From: GWC2-56-14 sp043731355
GTDB lineage: Bacteria; Nitrospirota; UBA9217
Length of the DNA: 39,506 nucleotides
Reading direction: 5' to 3'
Assembly (NCBI GenBank): GCA_043731355.1
Contig: JAYTJE010000061.1
Coordinates: 1 to 39,506 of the forward strand
Shown here: positions 31,952 through 39,506 of the stretch, piece by piece
Layout: every line of letters begins with the position of its first letter
Numbering within the stretch: position 1 is the first letter of the stretch
The notes under the pieces: model-generated
Seen by the model: the letters and a program-made list of their open reading frames with translations, nothing else
What the model was told of the DNA's origin: nothing
Database searches by the model: none
Program-made: the position numbers and the translations under genes

Positions 31952-32197
31952 ATGGATAGTGGAAACAGGAGGCGTATCAACGAAAAGAAATTTGCGCAAT
32001 GGGAGAAATTACCGGACGGTGGTCGGCGTTATTATCTTTATGTGCCGGGGAGACATGGATGGAAAGCGCGATATGTGAAGGAAGTCAACGGGGAGGAGGA
32101 AACGATGGGGTTCTTTCAGGAAATATACGATGAAAAGGACGTGTTGATTGAAATGCATGAGAAGTTTCCCGTTGATAAGGGGCACAAACAGGTATAA
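31952..32197 (+). CDS. Conserved-looking small protein of unknown function
   Basis: An 81-aa soluble, charged protein with no signal peptide or membrane segment. Its middle reads as short beta strands rich in aromatic residues (GRRYYLYVPGRHGWKARYVK), followed by FFQEIYDEKDVLIEMHEKFP and a DKGHKQV end. It has its own promoter and probably a leaderless start. The next small gene starts 14 nt after its stop, so they form a pair. The size and pairing recall toxin-antitoxin modules, but no catalytic motif is recognised; this is only a possibility. Confidence 0.7.
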   Translation: MDSGNRRRINEKKFAQWEKLPDGGRRYYLYVPGRHGWKARYVKEVNGEEETMGFFQEIYDEKDVLIEMHEKFPVDKGHKQV

Positions 32198-32211
32198 GGA
32201 GGGATGATTTC

Positions 32212-32475
32212 ATGGTGGTTACAAAAAAAATATTGGTCGACAAACTTATTCAGTATGTTAATCGACAGATCGACCTGGCTGCGCTGGTTTCGTGGTCGGA
32301 AGACATGATGCAGGAGGCCGAGCTCGATGAAAAAGACCCGGCATTGGTCCGTGACATTCTCAGCAGGATCGGTTTGGCCGATGTCAGAGAGTTTGGCCTT
32401 TCATGGGACGACTGCTACGACTATCTTCATAAACTTGGATTCGATGTGAAGGTCCAGTTACTTGAGGTCAGTTGA
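32212..32475 (+). CDS. Small acidic helical protein of unknown function
   Basis: An 87-aa acidic, mostly helical protein (VDKLIQYVNRQIDLAALVSW, then DPALVRDILSRIGLADVREF and SWDDCYDYLHKLGFDVKV). An AAGGAGG SD lies at about 32197-32203. It follows the 81-aa gene closely and the two are likely co-expressed. No domain is recognised. A weak hairpin (TGACCA/TGGTCA, 32495-32515, then TTTT) may end this two-gene unit before aroK. Confidence 0.7.
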   Translation: MVVTKKILVDKLIQYVNRQIDLAALVSWSEDMMQEAELDEKDPALVRDILSRIGLADVREFGLSWDDCYDYLHKLGFDVKVQLLEVS

Positions 32476-32609
32476 GGGAATAGTTCTTTTTCAGTGACCA
32501 GAAAAGATATGGTCATTTTGCAATGTTCTTAGCCCGTTCTCCTCTGTCGGAGCGAGGGCTGTTCTGTCGCTGCCGGTTTTTTTTCAGGTCATCTGTGGTA
32601 AACTCCGCC

Positions 32610-33125
32610 ATGTACAAAAATATCATTCTTACCGGGTTTATGGGCGTCGGCAAGACCAGCGTGGGAACGCGGCTGGCAAAGGACCTTGGCTATGCCTTTG
32701 TCGACACGGACACGCTTATCGAGGCCGATCAGAACATGACCATCACGACGATTTTCGCAAAACATGGTGAATCGTATTTTCGCGAGATCGAGGCGAAGAT
32801 CGTCCGCGAGGTCACGGGACGCGAGAACCAGGTGATCTCCACCGGCGGCGGCGCGGTGATCTGGGACATGAACCGGGAGGCGTTTAAACAAGCGGGCCTC
32901 GTGGTCTGTCTTGCGGCCCGGCCCGAGGTGATCTTCGGCCGCATCAAGCATGAGACCCACCGCCCCCTGCTTCAGACCCCTGATCCTTTGGCCAGGATCA
33001 AAGAAATGCTCGACAGCCGGGCCCGGTTCTACGGCCAGGCGGACATCACCATCGACACGTCGGAAAAATCCGTGGACCAGATCATCAGCGAGCTCAAAGA
33101 GAGAATCAGATATGCATACTGTTAA
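32610..33125 (+). CDS. aroK: Shikimate kinase
   Basis: Shikimate kinase (171 aa from this start) phosphorylates shikimate with ATP. Walker A is GFMGVGKTS; DTDTLIEAD carries the shikimate-binding Asp; YFREIEAKIVRE has the conserved Arg/Glu; STGGGAVI is the Walker-B-like motif; and HRPLL is the lid Arg region. The frame is open from 32523, but ATG 32610 (MYKNIILTGFMGVGKT) matches the family start. The SD is weak. aroB overlaps its 3' end by 14 nt. Confidence 0.94.
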   Translation: MYKNIILTGFMGVGKTSVGTRLAKDLGYAFVDTDTLIEADQNMTITTIFAKHGESYFREIEAKIVREVTGRENQVISTGGGAVIWDMNREAFKQAGLVVCLAARPEVIFGRIKHETHRPLLQTPDPLARIKEMLDSRARFYGQADITIDTSEKSVDQIISELKERIRYAYC

Positions 33126-34194
33126 CGTGTCCCTGGGAGAAAGAAGCTACGACATCGAGATCGGCATGGGCCTTGACCAGGCGGGCCTGCGGATAAAAGG
33201 CCTCGGTCTGGGTCAGAAGATCGCCGTTGTCGTCAATCCCACGGTCAAGGCGCTCTACGGAAAACGCCTGGTGGAAAGCCTGAAGACGCAGGGCTTCATG
33301 GTCATGTCCATCATCATTCCCGACGGTGAGCAGTACAAAAGCCTCGATTGGGCGAACGCCATCTACACGGCCCTCCTTACCAATGCCTTCGACCGCACGT
33401 CCGCGATCGTGGCGCTCGGCGGCGGCGTTATCGGCGACCTTGCCGGATTTGCCGCGGCCACGTATATGCGCGGCATCCCCTTTGTCCAGGTCCCGACCAC
33501 GCTCCTCGCCATGGTGGACAGCAGTGTCGGAGGCAAGACCGGCGTGAACCATCCCATGGGCAAGAACATGATCGGCGCTTTTCACCAGCCCCGAAAGGTG
33601 CTGATGGACCTCGACGCGCTCAAGTCGCTTCCTAAGCCTGAGTTCCTTTCCGGCATGGCTGAGGTGATCAAATACGGCGTGATCCGGGACAGCGCTTTCT
33701 TCGACTATCTGGACGTCAACCGTGACCGGATCCTCGGGCTCGATGCCGATGCGTTGGCGCATGTTGTCCGGCGCTCCTGCGAACTCAAGGCGGAAGTGGT
33801 GGGCAGGGACGAGCGCGAAGGCGGGCTCCGCGCGATCCTGAACTTCGGCCATACCGTGGGCCACGCCGTCGAGAAGGCCGAGAACTACACCATGCGCCAT
33901 GGAGAGGCCGTTGCCATCGGCATGGTCTATGCGTCACGCCTGGCGCATTCAGCCGGGCTCTGCGACCCGGTTGTACCCGAACGCGTTGAGAAACTCATCG
34001 CGTCCTATGGCCTGCCGACGAGCCTGCGTTCGCTCACCCGGAAGCCGACGGTGCAGGAACTTATGGATACCATGCAGATCGATAAAAAGGCCGACGCAGG
34101 CAAAGTGAAGTTCATCCTGCCGACGAAGATCGGCGAGGTGGTCATCACCAAAGAGTGGGAAGAAGAGCGGCTTCGGGAGCTGATCGCGGAATAG
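33112..34194 (+). CDS. aroB: 3-dehydroquinate synthase
   Basis: AroB (360 aa) makes 3-dehydroquinate from DAHP using NAD and a metal ion. Visible motifs are IIPDGEQYKSLDWANAIY, the NAD-binding GGGVIGDLAGFAAATYMRG, PTTLLAMVDSSVGGKTGVNH, EVIKYGVIRD and the metal ligands in RAILNFGHTVGHAVE and RHGEAVAIGM. ATG 33112 lies within the end of aroK, so the two are coupled. A longer open frame from 32950 is aroK read in another frame. Confidence 0.96.
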   Translation: MHTVNVSLGERSYDIEIGMGLDQAGLRIKGLGLGQKIAVVVNPTVKALYGKRLVESLKTQGFMVMSIIIPDGEQYKSLDWANAIYTALLTNAFDRTSAIVALGGGVIGDLAGFAAATYMRGIPFVQVPTTLLAMVDSSVGGKTGVNHPMGKNMIGAFHQPRKVLMDLDALKSLPKPEFLSGMAEVIKYGVIRDSAFFDYLDVNRDRILGLDADALAHVVRRSCELKAEVVGRDEREGGLRAILNFGHTVGHAVEKAENYTMRHGEAVAIGMVYASRLAHSAGLCDPVVPERVEKLIASYGLPTSLRSLTRKPTVQELMDTMQIDKKADAGKVKFILPTKIGEVVITKEWEEERLRELIAE

Positions 34195-34201
34195 CGGGCG
34201 A

Positions 34202-34210
34202 GGGGGGGGG
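34202..34210 (+). repeat. G9 homopolymer tract
   Basis: Nine consecutive G residues lie between the aroB stop and the DUF4145 ATG at 34214, occupying the ribosome-binding position. Such tracts are slippage-prone; here length change would alter SD spacing, not the reading frame. Confidence 0.85.
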
Positions 34211-34213
34211 CGC

Positions 34214-34906
34214 ATGAGCGAATATCCGTGGCACTGCCGGTTTTGCAACCGGGAACAGACCGTGACCGGAGAGGGATGGCAGGCCTCTGTCGCCGACCTT
34301 ACTGCCGAGAATGCCGACGGCCCGCGCCGCCTGGTGGTCCAGTTCGTTGTCTGCCCCAACCCCGATTGCCGGAAGCTCTCGCTGAGCGTTGCTCTGCACG
34401 ATCTGAAGGTCGTCGGCAACCGCTCCTACACGGGCAAGCTTATCAGGACCTGGCCCCTGCTGCCGCCTTCGAGCGCCCGCTCCTTTCCTGTAGCACTTCC
34501 CTCGCAGATAATGGAAGGCTATCACGAAGCCTGTCTTGCCGTCGAGCAGAGCCCCAAGGCCGCTGCCGCGCTCTCCCGGCGCTGTCTCTCGGGAATGCTG
34601 CGCGATTTCTGGCAGGTGCAGCCCGGCAGTCTCAGCGACGAGTTCCGCCAGGTCAAGGGCACGGTGGACCCCCTTACGTGGGAGGCCATCGAGTCGGTCC
34701 GGAAGAACGGCAGGACCGGCGCCCGGATGGAAAGTGAAGGAGCGGAGATCCAGGATACGGAGCCCGGTGAAGCAAAGATGCTGATCGGCCTGATCGAAAT
34801 GCTTATTGAGGATTGGTATGTGGGCAGGGCAGAACGGCGCAAGCGTTTGAAGGATATTAGGCAGATCACCGGTGAGGATGCGGCGGAGAAAGCGGGGGAG
34901 GAGTGA
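34214..34906 (+). CDS. DUF4145 (HEPN-like) protein with N-terminal zinc finger
   Basis: A 230-aa soluble protein. The N-terminus has Cys pairs C8/C11 (WHCRFCNRE) and CPNPDC near 49-54, a probable zinc ribbon. The C-terminal half matches DUF4145: EGYHEACLAVEQSPKAAAAL, SRRCLSGMLRDFW, then GARMESEGAEIQDTEPGEAK and LIEMLIEDWYVGRAERR. DUF4145 belongs to the HEPN-type helical folds common in RNA-targeting and phage-defence proteins; the function of this member is unknown. It follows aroB by 19 nt with the G9 tract as its SD region. Confidence 0.82.
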   Translation: MSEYPWHCRFCNREQTVTGEGWQASVADLTAENADGPRRLVVQFVVCPNPDCRKLSLSVALHDLKVVGNRSYTGKLIRTWPLLPPSSARSFPVALPSQIMEGYHEACLAVEQSPKAAAALSRRCLSGMLRDFWQVQPGSLSDEFRQVKGTVDPLTWEAIESVRKNGRTGARMESEGAEIQDTEPGEAKMLIGLIEMLIEDWYVGRAERRKRLKDIRQITGEDAAEKAGEE

Positions 34907-34989
34907 AGGACGTCGTTTTCTGTGCATGACTCATCCCGCATCACTCACGTCTGTGTCCCCATTCTCTTTGCGTAACTCGTTCAAACACC

Positions 34990-35018
34990 TTGATTAAAAC
35001 AGAGCCGCGTACTATAAT
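34990..35018 (+). promoter_or_regulatory. Sigma-70-type promoter of the 35076 gene
   Basis: TTGATT (34990-34995), a 17-nt spacer and a perfect TATAAT (35013-35018) lie 57 nt before the ATG at 35076. Confidence 0.72.
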
Positions 35019-35075
35019 CGCTTCTAATTCTTAGTTGTGTCCCGCCTCGCCTGTACCCCCATTCGGAGGTAGTCC

Positions 35076-35396
35076 ATGAAGATAGATATTACCTTGCTTG
35101 CCGAGAATGAACTGATCGATTTAAACCGCCGGATCGTCGAACGGTTGCGTTTCCTGAATCAGACCCGTGCGCACCATAAGATGCTGGAATTCAAGGTCGG
35201 CGATCGGGTGAGCTTCAAGACGGACGAAGGTCCTGCTCTCTTCGGTGTGTTGACCAAATATAACAAAAAAACAGTTACGGTCATAACCGACAACGGGGAG
35301 CACTGGAATATCTCGCCGGGGCTCCTGACGCTTGCGAAGGAAGTGAAAGCATCGGAAAATAAGCAGTCAAACGTCATTCAAATGCCGAAACGATGA
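35076..35396 (+). CDS. Small protein with SH3/KOW-like segment, unknown function
   Basis: A 106-aa protein: an N-terminal helix (ITLLAENELIDLNRRIVERL) and a beta-rich part resembling an SH3/KOW-type barrel (FKVGDRVSFKTDEGPALFGV, then NKKTVTVITDNGEHWNISPG). GGAGGT provides the SD, and it has its own promoter. The gene starts the stretch between the DUF4145 gene and the methyltransferase module. A nucleic-acid-binding role is possible but only inferred from the fold. Confidence 0.75.
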   Translation: MKIDITLLAENELIDLNRRIVERLRFLNQTRAHHKMLEFKVGDRVSFKTDEGPALFGVLTKYNKKTVTVITDNGEHWNISPGLLTLAKEVKASENKQSNVIQMPKR

Positions 35397-35409
35397 GTCA
35401 GGTGCGACG

Positions 35410-35643
35410 ATGCTGCGATTTCAAAGACCGCCGGATGTTGTATTTCAAGCCATACTGCGCGAGAGCATGGACTGCTCGATCGGCTTTATCGAGGCACTGA
35501 TGGACAAGAACGAGTACGATGAGGCGCGCGTGAGAGAAGACATGGAGGCGGTTTACCCCGCGCTGGCAAAAGTATTTACTCCTTCGCTTGCGCTAGCTAC
35601 GCTGCAGAATTTAAGAAGGCGCCTCGACAGGCCGGAAATATAA
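35410..35643 (+). CDS. Small helical protein of unknown function
   Basis: A 77-aa, mostly helical acidic protein (IEALMDKNEYDEARVREDME, AVYPALAKVFTP). It begins 13 nt after the preceding stop and is likely co-transcribed with it. I do not recognise the family; the start ATG 35410 has only a weak SD. Confidence 0.6.
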   Translation: MLRFQRPPDVVFQAILRESMDCSIGFIEALMDKNEYDEARVREDMEAVYPALAKVFTPSLALATLQNLRRRLDRPEI

Positions 35644-35681
35644 AAGCATGAACGTCCCCAATTCGGTTCAAAGGAAAATTG

Positions 35682-36683
35682 ATGAATAGGTTTGGTATTA
35701 TAGATCTTTGCTGCGGAATGGGTGGATTATCTTATGCTGCTCGAAAGGCAGGATTATCCGTTTGGGCGGGTGTAGACACATCAAAAGATGCACTTAGCAG
35801 CTACAAGCATAACTTTCCTGATGCAGAAGCCATTCAGGGAAACATTGCTGATTTTAGTGTAATCGAACAACATCGCCTGACTTTAGAATCTAAGCAAAAA
35901 AAGAACCAAGGACTTGTTATCGTTTCTGGCCCACCGTGCCAAGGATTTTCAGAGGCTGGTCCACGGCGCGTAGAAGATCCGAGAAATGAAATATTAGTTT
36001 CAGTAGCTAAGACCATTGTCCACTTAAAGGCAGAAGCAGGGCTTGTGGAAAATGTGCCTGCATTGCAAAAAGACAAATATTCGCCATTCGTCAGCCGTTT
36101 CCGTGCAATTTTAAATAATGCGGGTTATCACATCTATAGTTTCGAGTTGAACGCTCTTGAATTTGGTGTTCCACAGAAGCGACGCAGAATGCTTTACTAC
36201 GTATTACCATTTAGTACTGCTAAAAGTCGCATTTTAGGCGAAATTGAAGCATTCCACCGCACTGCTAAAACTGTCAAAGATATTCTGGGCGATTTGCCAG
36301 TTCCACCGGTTAGGCCTTTAGACTATGATCCTGCTAAAAGCAATGGCACGATCGCAAACCACTATGCCATGCGACATTCGAAAAAAGTTCGTGTGAAAAT
36401 TGCTGCGATTGAGCCTGGAAGTGGACCGTTGTCATATCGTAAACTCGATCCTGACTCTTATGCGGCAACTCTTCTTTCGGGGCATCGTGCTCCGCCCGCG
36501 CACTACAAACAACCAAGAAGTATCACAGTGCGAGAGGCACTGCGTTTACAGGGCTTCCCGGACAGTTTCCGTGTTATGGGCACCTTTTCTAATCAGATGG
36601 GGCAAGTCACAAATGCGGTTCCCGCACCAATGGGAAAGGCTGCCCTTAGTGTAATGCTCACATTGCTTGGAGAAAAGTTATGA
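35682..36683 (+). CDS. DNA (cytosine-5-)-methyltransferase
   Basis: A 333-aa C5-cytosine methyltransferase. Motifs in order: I (FGIIDLCCGMGGLSYA, residues 4-19, SAM binding), IV (GPPCQGFSEAG with catalytic C86), VI (ENV, 123-125), VIII (QKRRRM), a short target-recognition region, IX (RSITVREALRLQGFPDSF) and X (QMGQVTNAVP). All catalytic motifs are intact. ATG 35682 has AAGGAAAA upstream; TTG 35679 is the alternative. It overlaps the ATPase gene by 4 nt. Base composition is AT-richer than upstream (26 of 60 G/C at 36121-36180 against 41 of 60 at 33421-33480), suggesting transfer. Confidence 0.95.
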   Translation: MNRFGIIDLCCGMGGLSYAARKAGLSVWAGVDTSKDALSSYKHNFPDAEAIQGNIADFSVIEQHRLTLESKQKKNQGLVIVSGPPCQGFSEAGPRRVEDPRNEILVSVAKTIVHLKAEAGLVENVPALQKDKYSPFVSRFRAILNNAGYHIYSFELNALEFGVPQKRRRMLYYVLPFSTAKSRILGEIEAFHRTAKTVKDILGDLPVPPVRPLDYDPAKSNGTIANHYAMRHSKKVRVKIAAIEPGSGPLSYRKLDPDSYAATLLSGHRAPPAHYKQPRSITVREALRLQGFPDSFRVMGTFSNQMGQVTNAVPAPMGKAALSVMLTLLGEKL

Positions 36684-38629
36684 ACAAGGACAAACGTAAA
36701 AAAATCGATGAATTTGCAGACAAGATTCATAAGGCACCTGACAATAAGGTTGTTGAGGGCACTCTTGCAACCTCCGAGCGGGTTCTTAAACGTGTCACAG
36801 ACGGTATCTACCGTCAGCCATCTTCCGCACTTCGGGAGTTGATTTCGAATGCATATGATGCTGATGCAACATTGGTTGAAATCCAAACGGATCCTCCCCG
36901 ATTCAATCAGATCATCGTACATGATAACGGAAACGGTCTTACTGCCAATGCACTTTCATATTTAATCCACAGCATCGGAGGCAGTTCAAAGCGAACTGCT
37001 AATGGAGCCGATATTGGGGTATGCAATGAAGATGATAGATTTCGCAGCCCTGGCGGAAGAAAACTGATTGGTAAAATTGGCATAGGACTATTCTCTGTAT
37101 CCCAGTTGACCAAGGAGTTTCAGATTATTACCAAAAGAAAGGGTGATGTTCATCGAACTATTGCAGATGTAGTGCTCCACACATATTCCGAAGATGCCAC
37201 AGATGATCCTGACCAAGAGTTCGTAACAGGTACAGTGAGAATATGGAAGGTTTCTGCAGCAGACATCGAAGGTCATGGTACAGATGTAATACTGAGAAAT
37301 CTATTACCAAAGACAAAGGACGACCTCACTAGTAAGGATATGTGGCTTGGATGCAATCCAAAGATAACGGAGGCGATGGAGGATGTAGCTGTACCTCTAA
37401 CACCGCCCCCATTTCATATTGGATGCATTCATGATGTGCCACCAAACTTAATTGATAAGGAACCTATTCTCCCATGGCTGCCAACTGATGAACCGCAGGA
37501 TCGTTTTCGAAAATTTGTCAACGCTATGTATGACCTGCAAGGCCAGGTAGATCGCAATCCAAGCATTGATGACCATTTAGATTACTATTTACGGATGCTC
37601 TGGATACTGAGCCTTTCCGCGCCAGTTGATTATGTTGACGGTCATCCTTTTGAGCTAAACGAGAACCCGGATATCAAGATGTTTATTCTGGGGAACAAGA
37701 GAAGAGATCAAGCCGAAGATCTGCAACTGAAAAAAGGTGAATCAGTCCGCAAGAAGATACGATTACGTTCCCCAGAGCGAGGGAACACCCCCGAATTTCG
37801 CGTCATTGTCGATGGTGTGCAGCTATTCAGGCCCATAAAATTCAAAGGGCTTCCAAAGACCTTAGAATCTGTACCTTACTCACTCCTTTTTGTAGGTAAA
37901 GACGCACCCGATTTATCGGACTACCCAGAAGATGTGCGTGGTGGCGATTTAGAGTTTGAGGCTTATCTCTTTTGGAATCACACTGTGATTCCAAAAGAAC
38001 ACGCAGGCGTCTTGATCCGTGTCAATGATTCCAACGGCGTTCTCTTCGACAACAGCTTTATGAACTACCCTGTATCGGAGCAACGACGTAAGGACCAAGT
38101 AACAGCAGAGATATTTGTGACAAAGGGATTGGACGCTGCTTTGAATATAGATCGTGAATCTTTCAATTATTCTCATCCTCATTATCAATATATAAAACAC
38201 TGGGTGCATAACGCATTCCGGCAGCTAGCTAACCGTCATAAATCAATAGCCAAAGAAAATAGAGCAGACGCAAAGAAAGAGAATGTGGATCGTGATCTGG
38301 AAGAACTTGATCAGCGAGTAACTAAATCGCTGCGAGCACTTATTCCTGATAGGGATACACCTTTACCTCGTGTCGAATTTACAGACGATGAACAGCAGCA
38401 ATCGAAGCTTAGGAGGAAAGGAATCTTAGCATTTAAAAAGTCTGCAGTATTTGAAACCCTCGGTAAAACACGTCAGAAAACGCAAGATGGGAAACGAGAG
38501 GACAATAAATTTGAAGTTCAAATTAGATCTGTGGCAAAAATCCTTGATGCTTATGGTGTGTTTACTAAAATGTCCTACGAAAAACAACAGCGTTTATTAA
38601 GGGATATTGTTGCAGTTTTTTCTCGATGA
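36680..38629 (+). CDS. GHKL (Hsp90/MORC-like) ATPase, methyltransferase-associated
   Basis: A 649-aa protein with an N-terminal Hsp90-type ATPase domain: N box E53-LISNAYDAD60, D82-NGNG86 (HDNGNGLT) and GKIGIGLFS (131-139). The next region (about 150-380) fits the transducer domain seen in MutL, Hsp90 and MORC proteins. The C-terminal part is helical and highly charged (AKENRADAKKENVDRDLEEL). GHKL ATPases linked to cytosine methyltransferases are known from restriction-modification-type operons related to MORC. The ATG overlaps the methyltransferase stop (ATGA), so both are translated together. No nuclease motif is seen in this protein. Confidence 0.85.
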   Translation: MNKDKRKKIDEFADKIHKAPDNKVVEGTLATSERVLKRVTDGIYRQPSSALRELISNAYDADATLVEIQTDPPRFNQIIVHDNGNGLTANALSYLIHSIGGSSKRTANGADIGVCNEDDRFRSPGGRKLIGKIGIGLFSVSQLTKEFQIITKRKGDVHRTIADVVLHTYSEDATDDPDQEFVTGTVRIWKVSAADIEGHGTDVILRNLLPKTKDDLTSKDMWLGCNPKITEAMEDVAVPLTPPPFHIGCIHDVPPNLIDKEPILPWLPTDEPQDRFRKFVNAMYDLQGQVDRNPSIDDHLDYYLRMLWILSLSAPVDYVDGHPFELNENPDIKMFILGNKRRDQAEDLQLKKGESVRKKIRLRSPERGNTPEFRVIVDGVQLFRPIKFKGLPKTLESVPYSLLFVGKDAPDLSDYPEDVRGGDLEFEAYLFWNHTVIPKEHAGVLIRVNDSNGVLFDNSFMNYPVSEQRRKDQVTAEIFVTKGLDAALNIDRESFNYSHPHYQYIKHWVHNAFRQLANRHKSIAKENRADAKKENVDRDLEELDQRVTKSLRALIPDRDTPLPRVEFTDDEQQQSKLRRKGILAFKKSAVFETLGKTRQKTQDGKREDNKFEVQIRSVAKILDAYGVFTKMSYEKQQRLLRDIVAVFSR

Positions 38630-38645
38630 TGAAAGGCGCACGAAT

Positions 38646-39449
38646 ATGGTTGACGAATTAGAAAACGGCCTTAGCGATGGAATTGCTTCAAAAAGTGTCT
38701 CTCATATCTCACCTGCTCCCGCGAAGGAGTTCAAGCCATGGCACAAGCCAAGGAAGCAGTGGATGCGTCTTAATCAGTGGATCAAAGAGACAGAGGCACT
38801 TATTCCAAGTCTCCGATTCGATGGACGTCCGCTACGCTACCTTTCCCTTCCTGGAGAAGACATGCTGGACATTCGAGTAATGGCAAAGTTATGTCAGAAA
38901 AAGGCGCTTCGACTAAAGTGTCTCGGTTATGACGAGGGAGCGAGGCGCCGCACTTCTCAGACCGAGGTAAGTATATCACGAACAGAAATAAGCGCTGTCA
39001 TTGAACCAGACTCAGTTATAATCGCCGATAATTTATCAGTTCTTAAAAACATAAAGTCCCAAGGGTTTAAGTATGTACGTGAGCATGGACCATTTGATGT
39101 GATTAATTTAGACCTTTGCGGAGCAATCTCTTGTGTTAATGATCCGGATAACCATCAGGTACTGCATAATCTCTGTGAGTATCAAATGCAACATAGCAGA
39201 GAAAAATGGCTGCTCTTCCTTACAACAAGGGCGGAATATGAGCAGGTAAATGTTGCGCATTTACCTGCCTATTTAAAATGCCTCAAGAATAATGCTGACG
39301 GTAATGTAGCTTTTGGTGAACGCTTGTCAAAGATTGCGAAATGGGATATCTCTAATTACCAAGCTGGTGCGGACATCAGTACTATCTTGACGGGTTGTAG
39401 AGGCGGCGTGTTGTTTTCCGAATTAATCCGGTCTAATCTTCCTGATTAA
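38646..39449 (+). CDS. Unrecognised third protein of the methyltransferase-ATPase module
   Basis: A 267-aa soluble protein with no confident family. Two segments look like a Rossmann-type core: LRYLSLPGEDMLDIRVMAKL (about 63-82) and GPFDVINLDLCGAI (about 148-161), the latter resembling motif IV of class I methyltransferases, followed by KWLLFLTTRA. ATG 38646 (AAAGG upstream) is preferred; the frame is open from TTG 38607, which would overlap the ATPase gene. After the stop two other frames stay open to the window end, so a frameshift or a following gene is possible. Role unknown; it may be the effector or specificity part of the module. Confidence 0.7.
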   Translation: MVDELENGLSDGIASKSVSHISPAPAKEFKPWHKPRKQWMRLNQWIKETEALIPSLRFDGRPLRYLSLPGEDMLDIRVMAKLCQKKALRLKCLGYDEGARRRTSQTEVSISRTEISAVIEPDSVIIADNLSVLKNIKSQGFKYVREHGPFDVINLDLCGAISCVNDPDNHQVLHNLCEYQMQHSREKWLLFLTTRAEYEQVNVAHLPAYLKCLKNNADGNVAFGERLSKIAKWDISNYQAGADISTILTGCRGGVLFSELIRSNLPD

Positions 39450-39506
39450 AGCAACCCTTTCACATTCGTCTGGCCTCTTTGAAGCAAAAGAACCGGAGGG
39501 ATCGCC
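39450..39506 (+). other. Module 3' edge, next gene probably just outside
   Basis: The last 57 nt contain no complete gene. CCGGAGGGATCGCC at the very end has an SD-like GGAGGG about 6-7 nt before the window edge, so another gene of the module may start right after it. Confidence 0.35.

Overview
The window looks like the chromosome of a Gram-negative, probably anaerobic bacterium. The outer-membrane porin, the futalosine menaquinone genes (mqnB, mqnD), the FolD/FchA pair, the two-component genes and the CcdA plus Cys-rich MerR pair suggest Nitrospirota or a Desulfobacterota-like lineage. That placement is inferred from gene content; no 16S gene is present.

Region 1 (1-14166) is a nearly complete S10-spc-alpha ribosomal supercluster on the + strand: rplD-rplW-rplB-rpsS-rplV-rpsC-rplP-rpmC-rpsQ-rplN-rplX-rplE-rpsN(Zn)-rpsH-rplF-rplR-rpsE-rpmD-rplO-secY-map-infA-rpmJ-rpsM-rpsK-rpsD-rpoA-rplQ. 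It closes with a strong intrinsic terminator. adk is absent between secY and map, and L5 has a Lys/Ala/Pro-rich N-terminal extension. Several starts (rplR, rpsE, rpmD, rpoA, secY) are set by Shine-Dalgarno (SD) position and often use GTG or TTG.

Region 2 (14221-19364) is a signalling operon: a GAF-containing histidine kinase, a second kinase with a periplasmic CxxCH motif and Tyr in place of the phospho-acceptor His, and a REC-GAF-HD-GYP regulator expected to degrade c-di-GMP.

Region 3 (19444-26128) holds an unknown membrane protein, a porin with a palindrome-rich promoter and long leader, a small membrane ORF, fchA-folD (FolD appears to lack cyclohydrolase residues), a CcdA-type electron transporter with a Cys-rich MerR regulator, and a MoaD-MoaE fusion. 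Several dispersed inverted-repeat elements sit between the genes.

Region 4 (26365-34194) contains, on the minus strand, mqnB-mqnD-lemA-M48 peptidase, and on the plus strand aroC, two small unknown genes, aroK and aroB. The shikimate genes make chorismate, the precursor of futalosine-route menaquinone, so the two blocks are metabolically linked.

Region 5 (34214-39506) is accessory. A DUF4145 (HEPN-like) gene follows a G9 tract, then come two small unknown genes, then an AT-richer module: a C5-cytosine DNA methyltransferase, a GHKL (Hsp90/MORC-like) ATPase and an unrecognised protein, tightly packed and cut by the window end. This last module is the best candidate for a poorly described defence or restriction-modification-like system.
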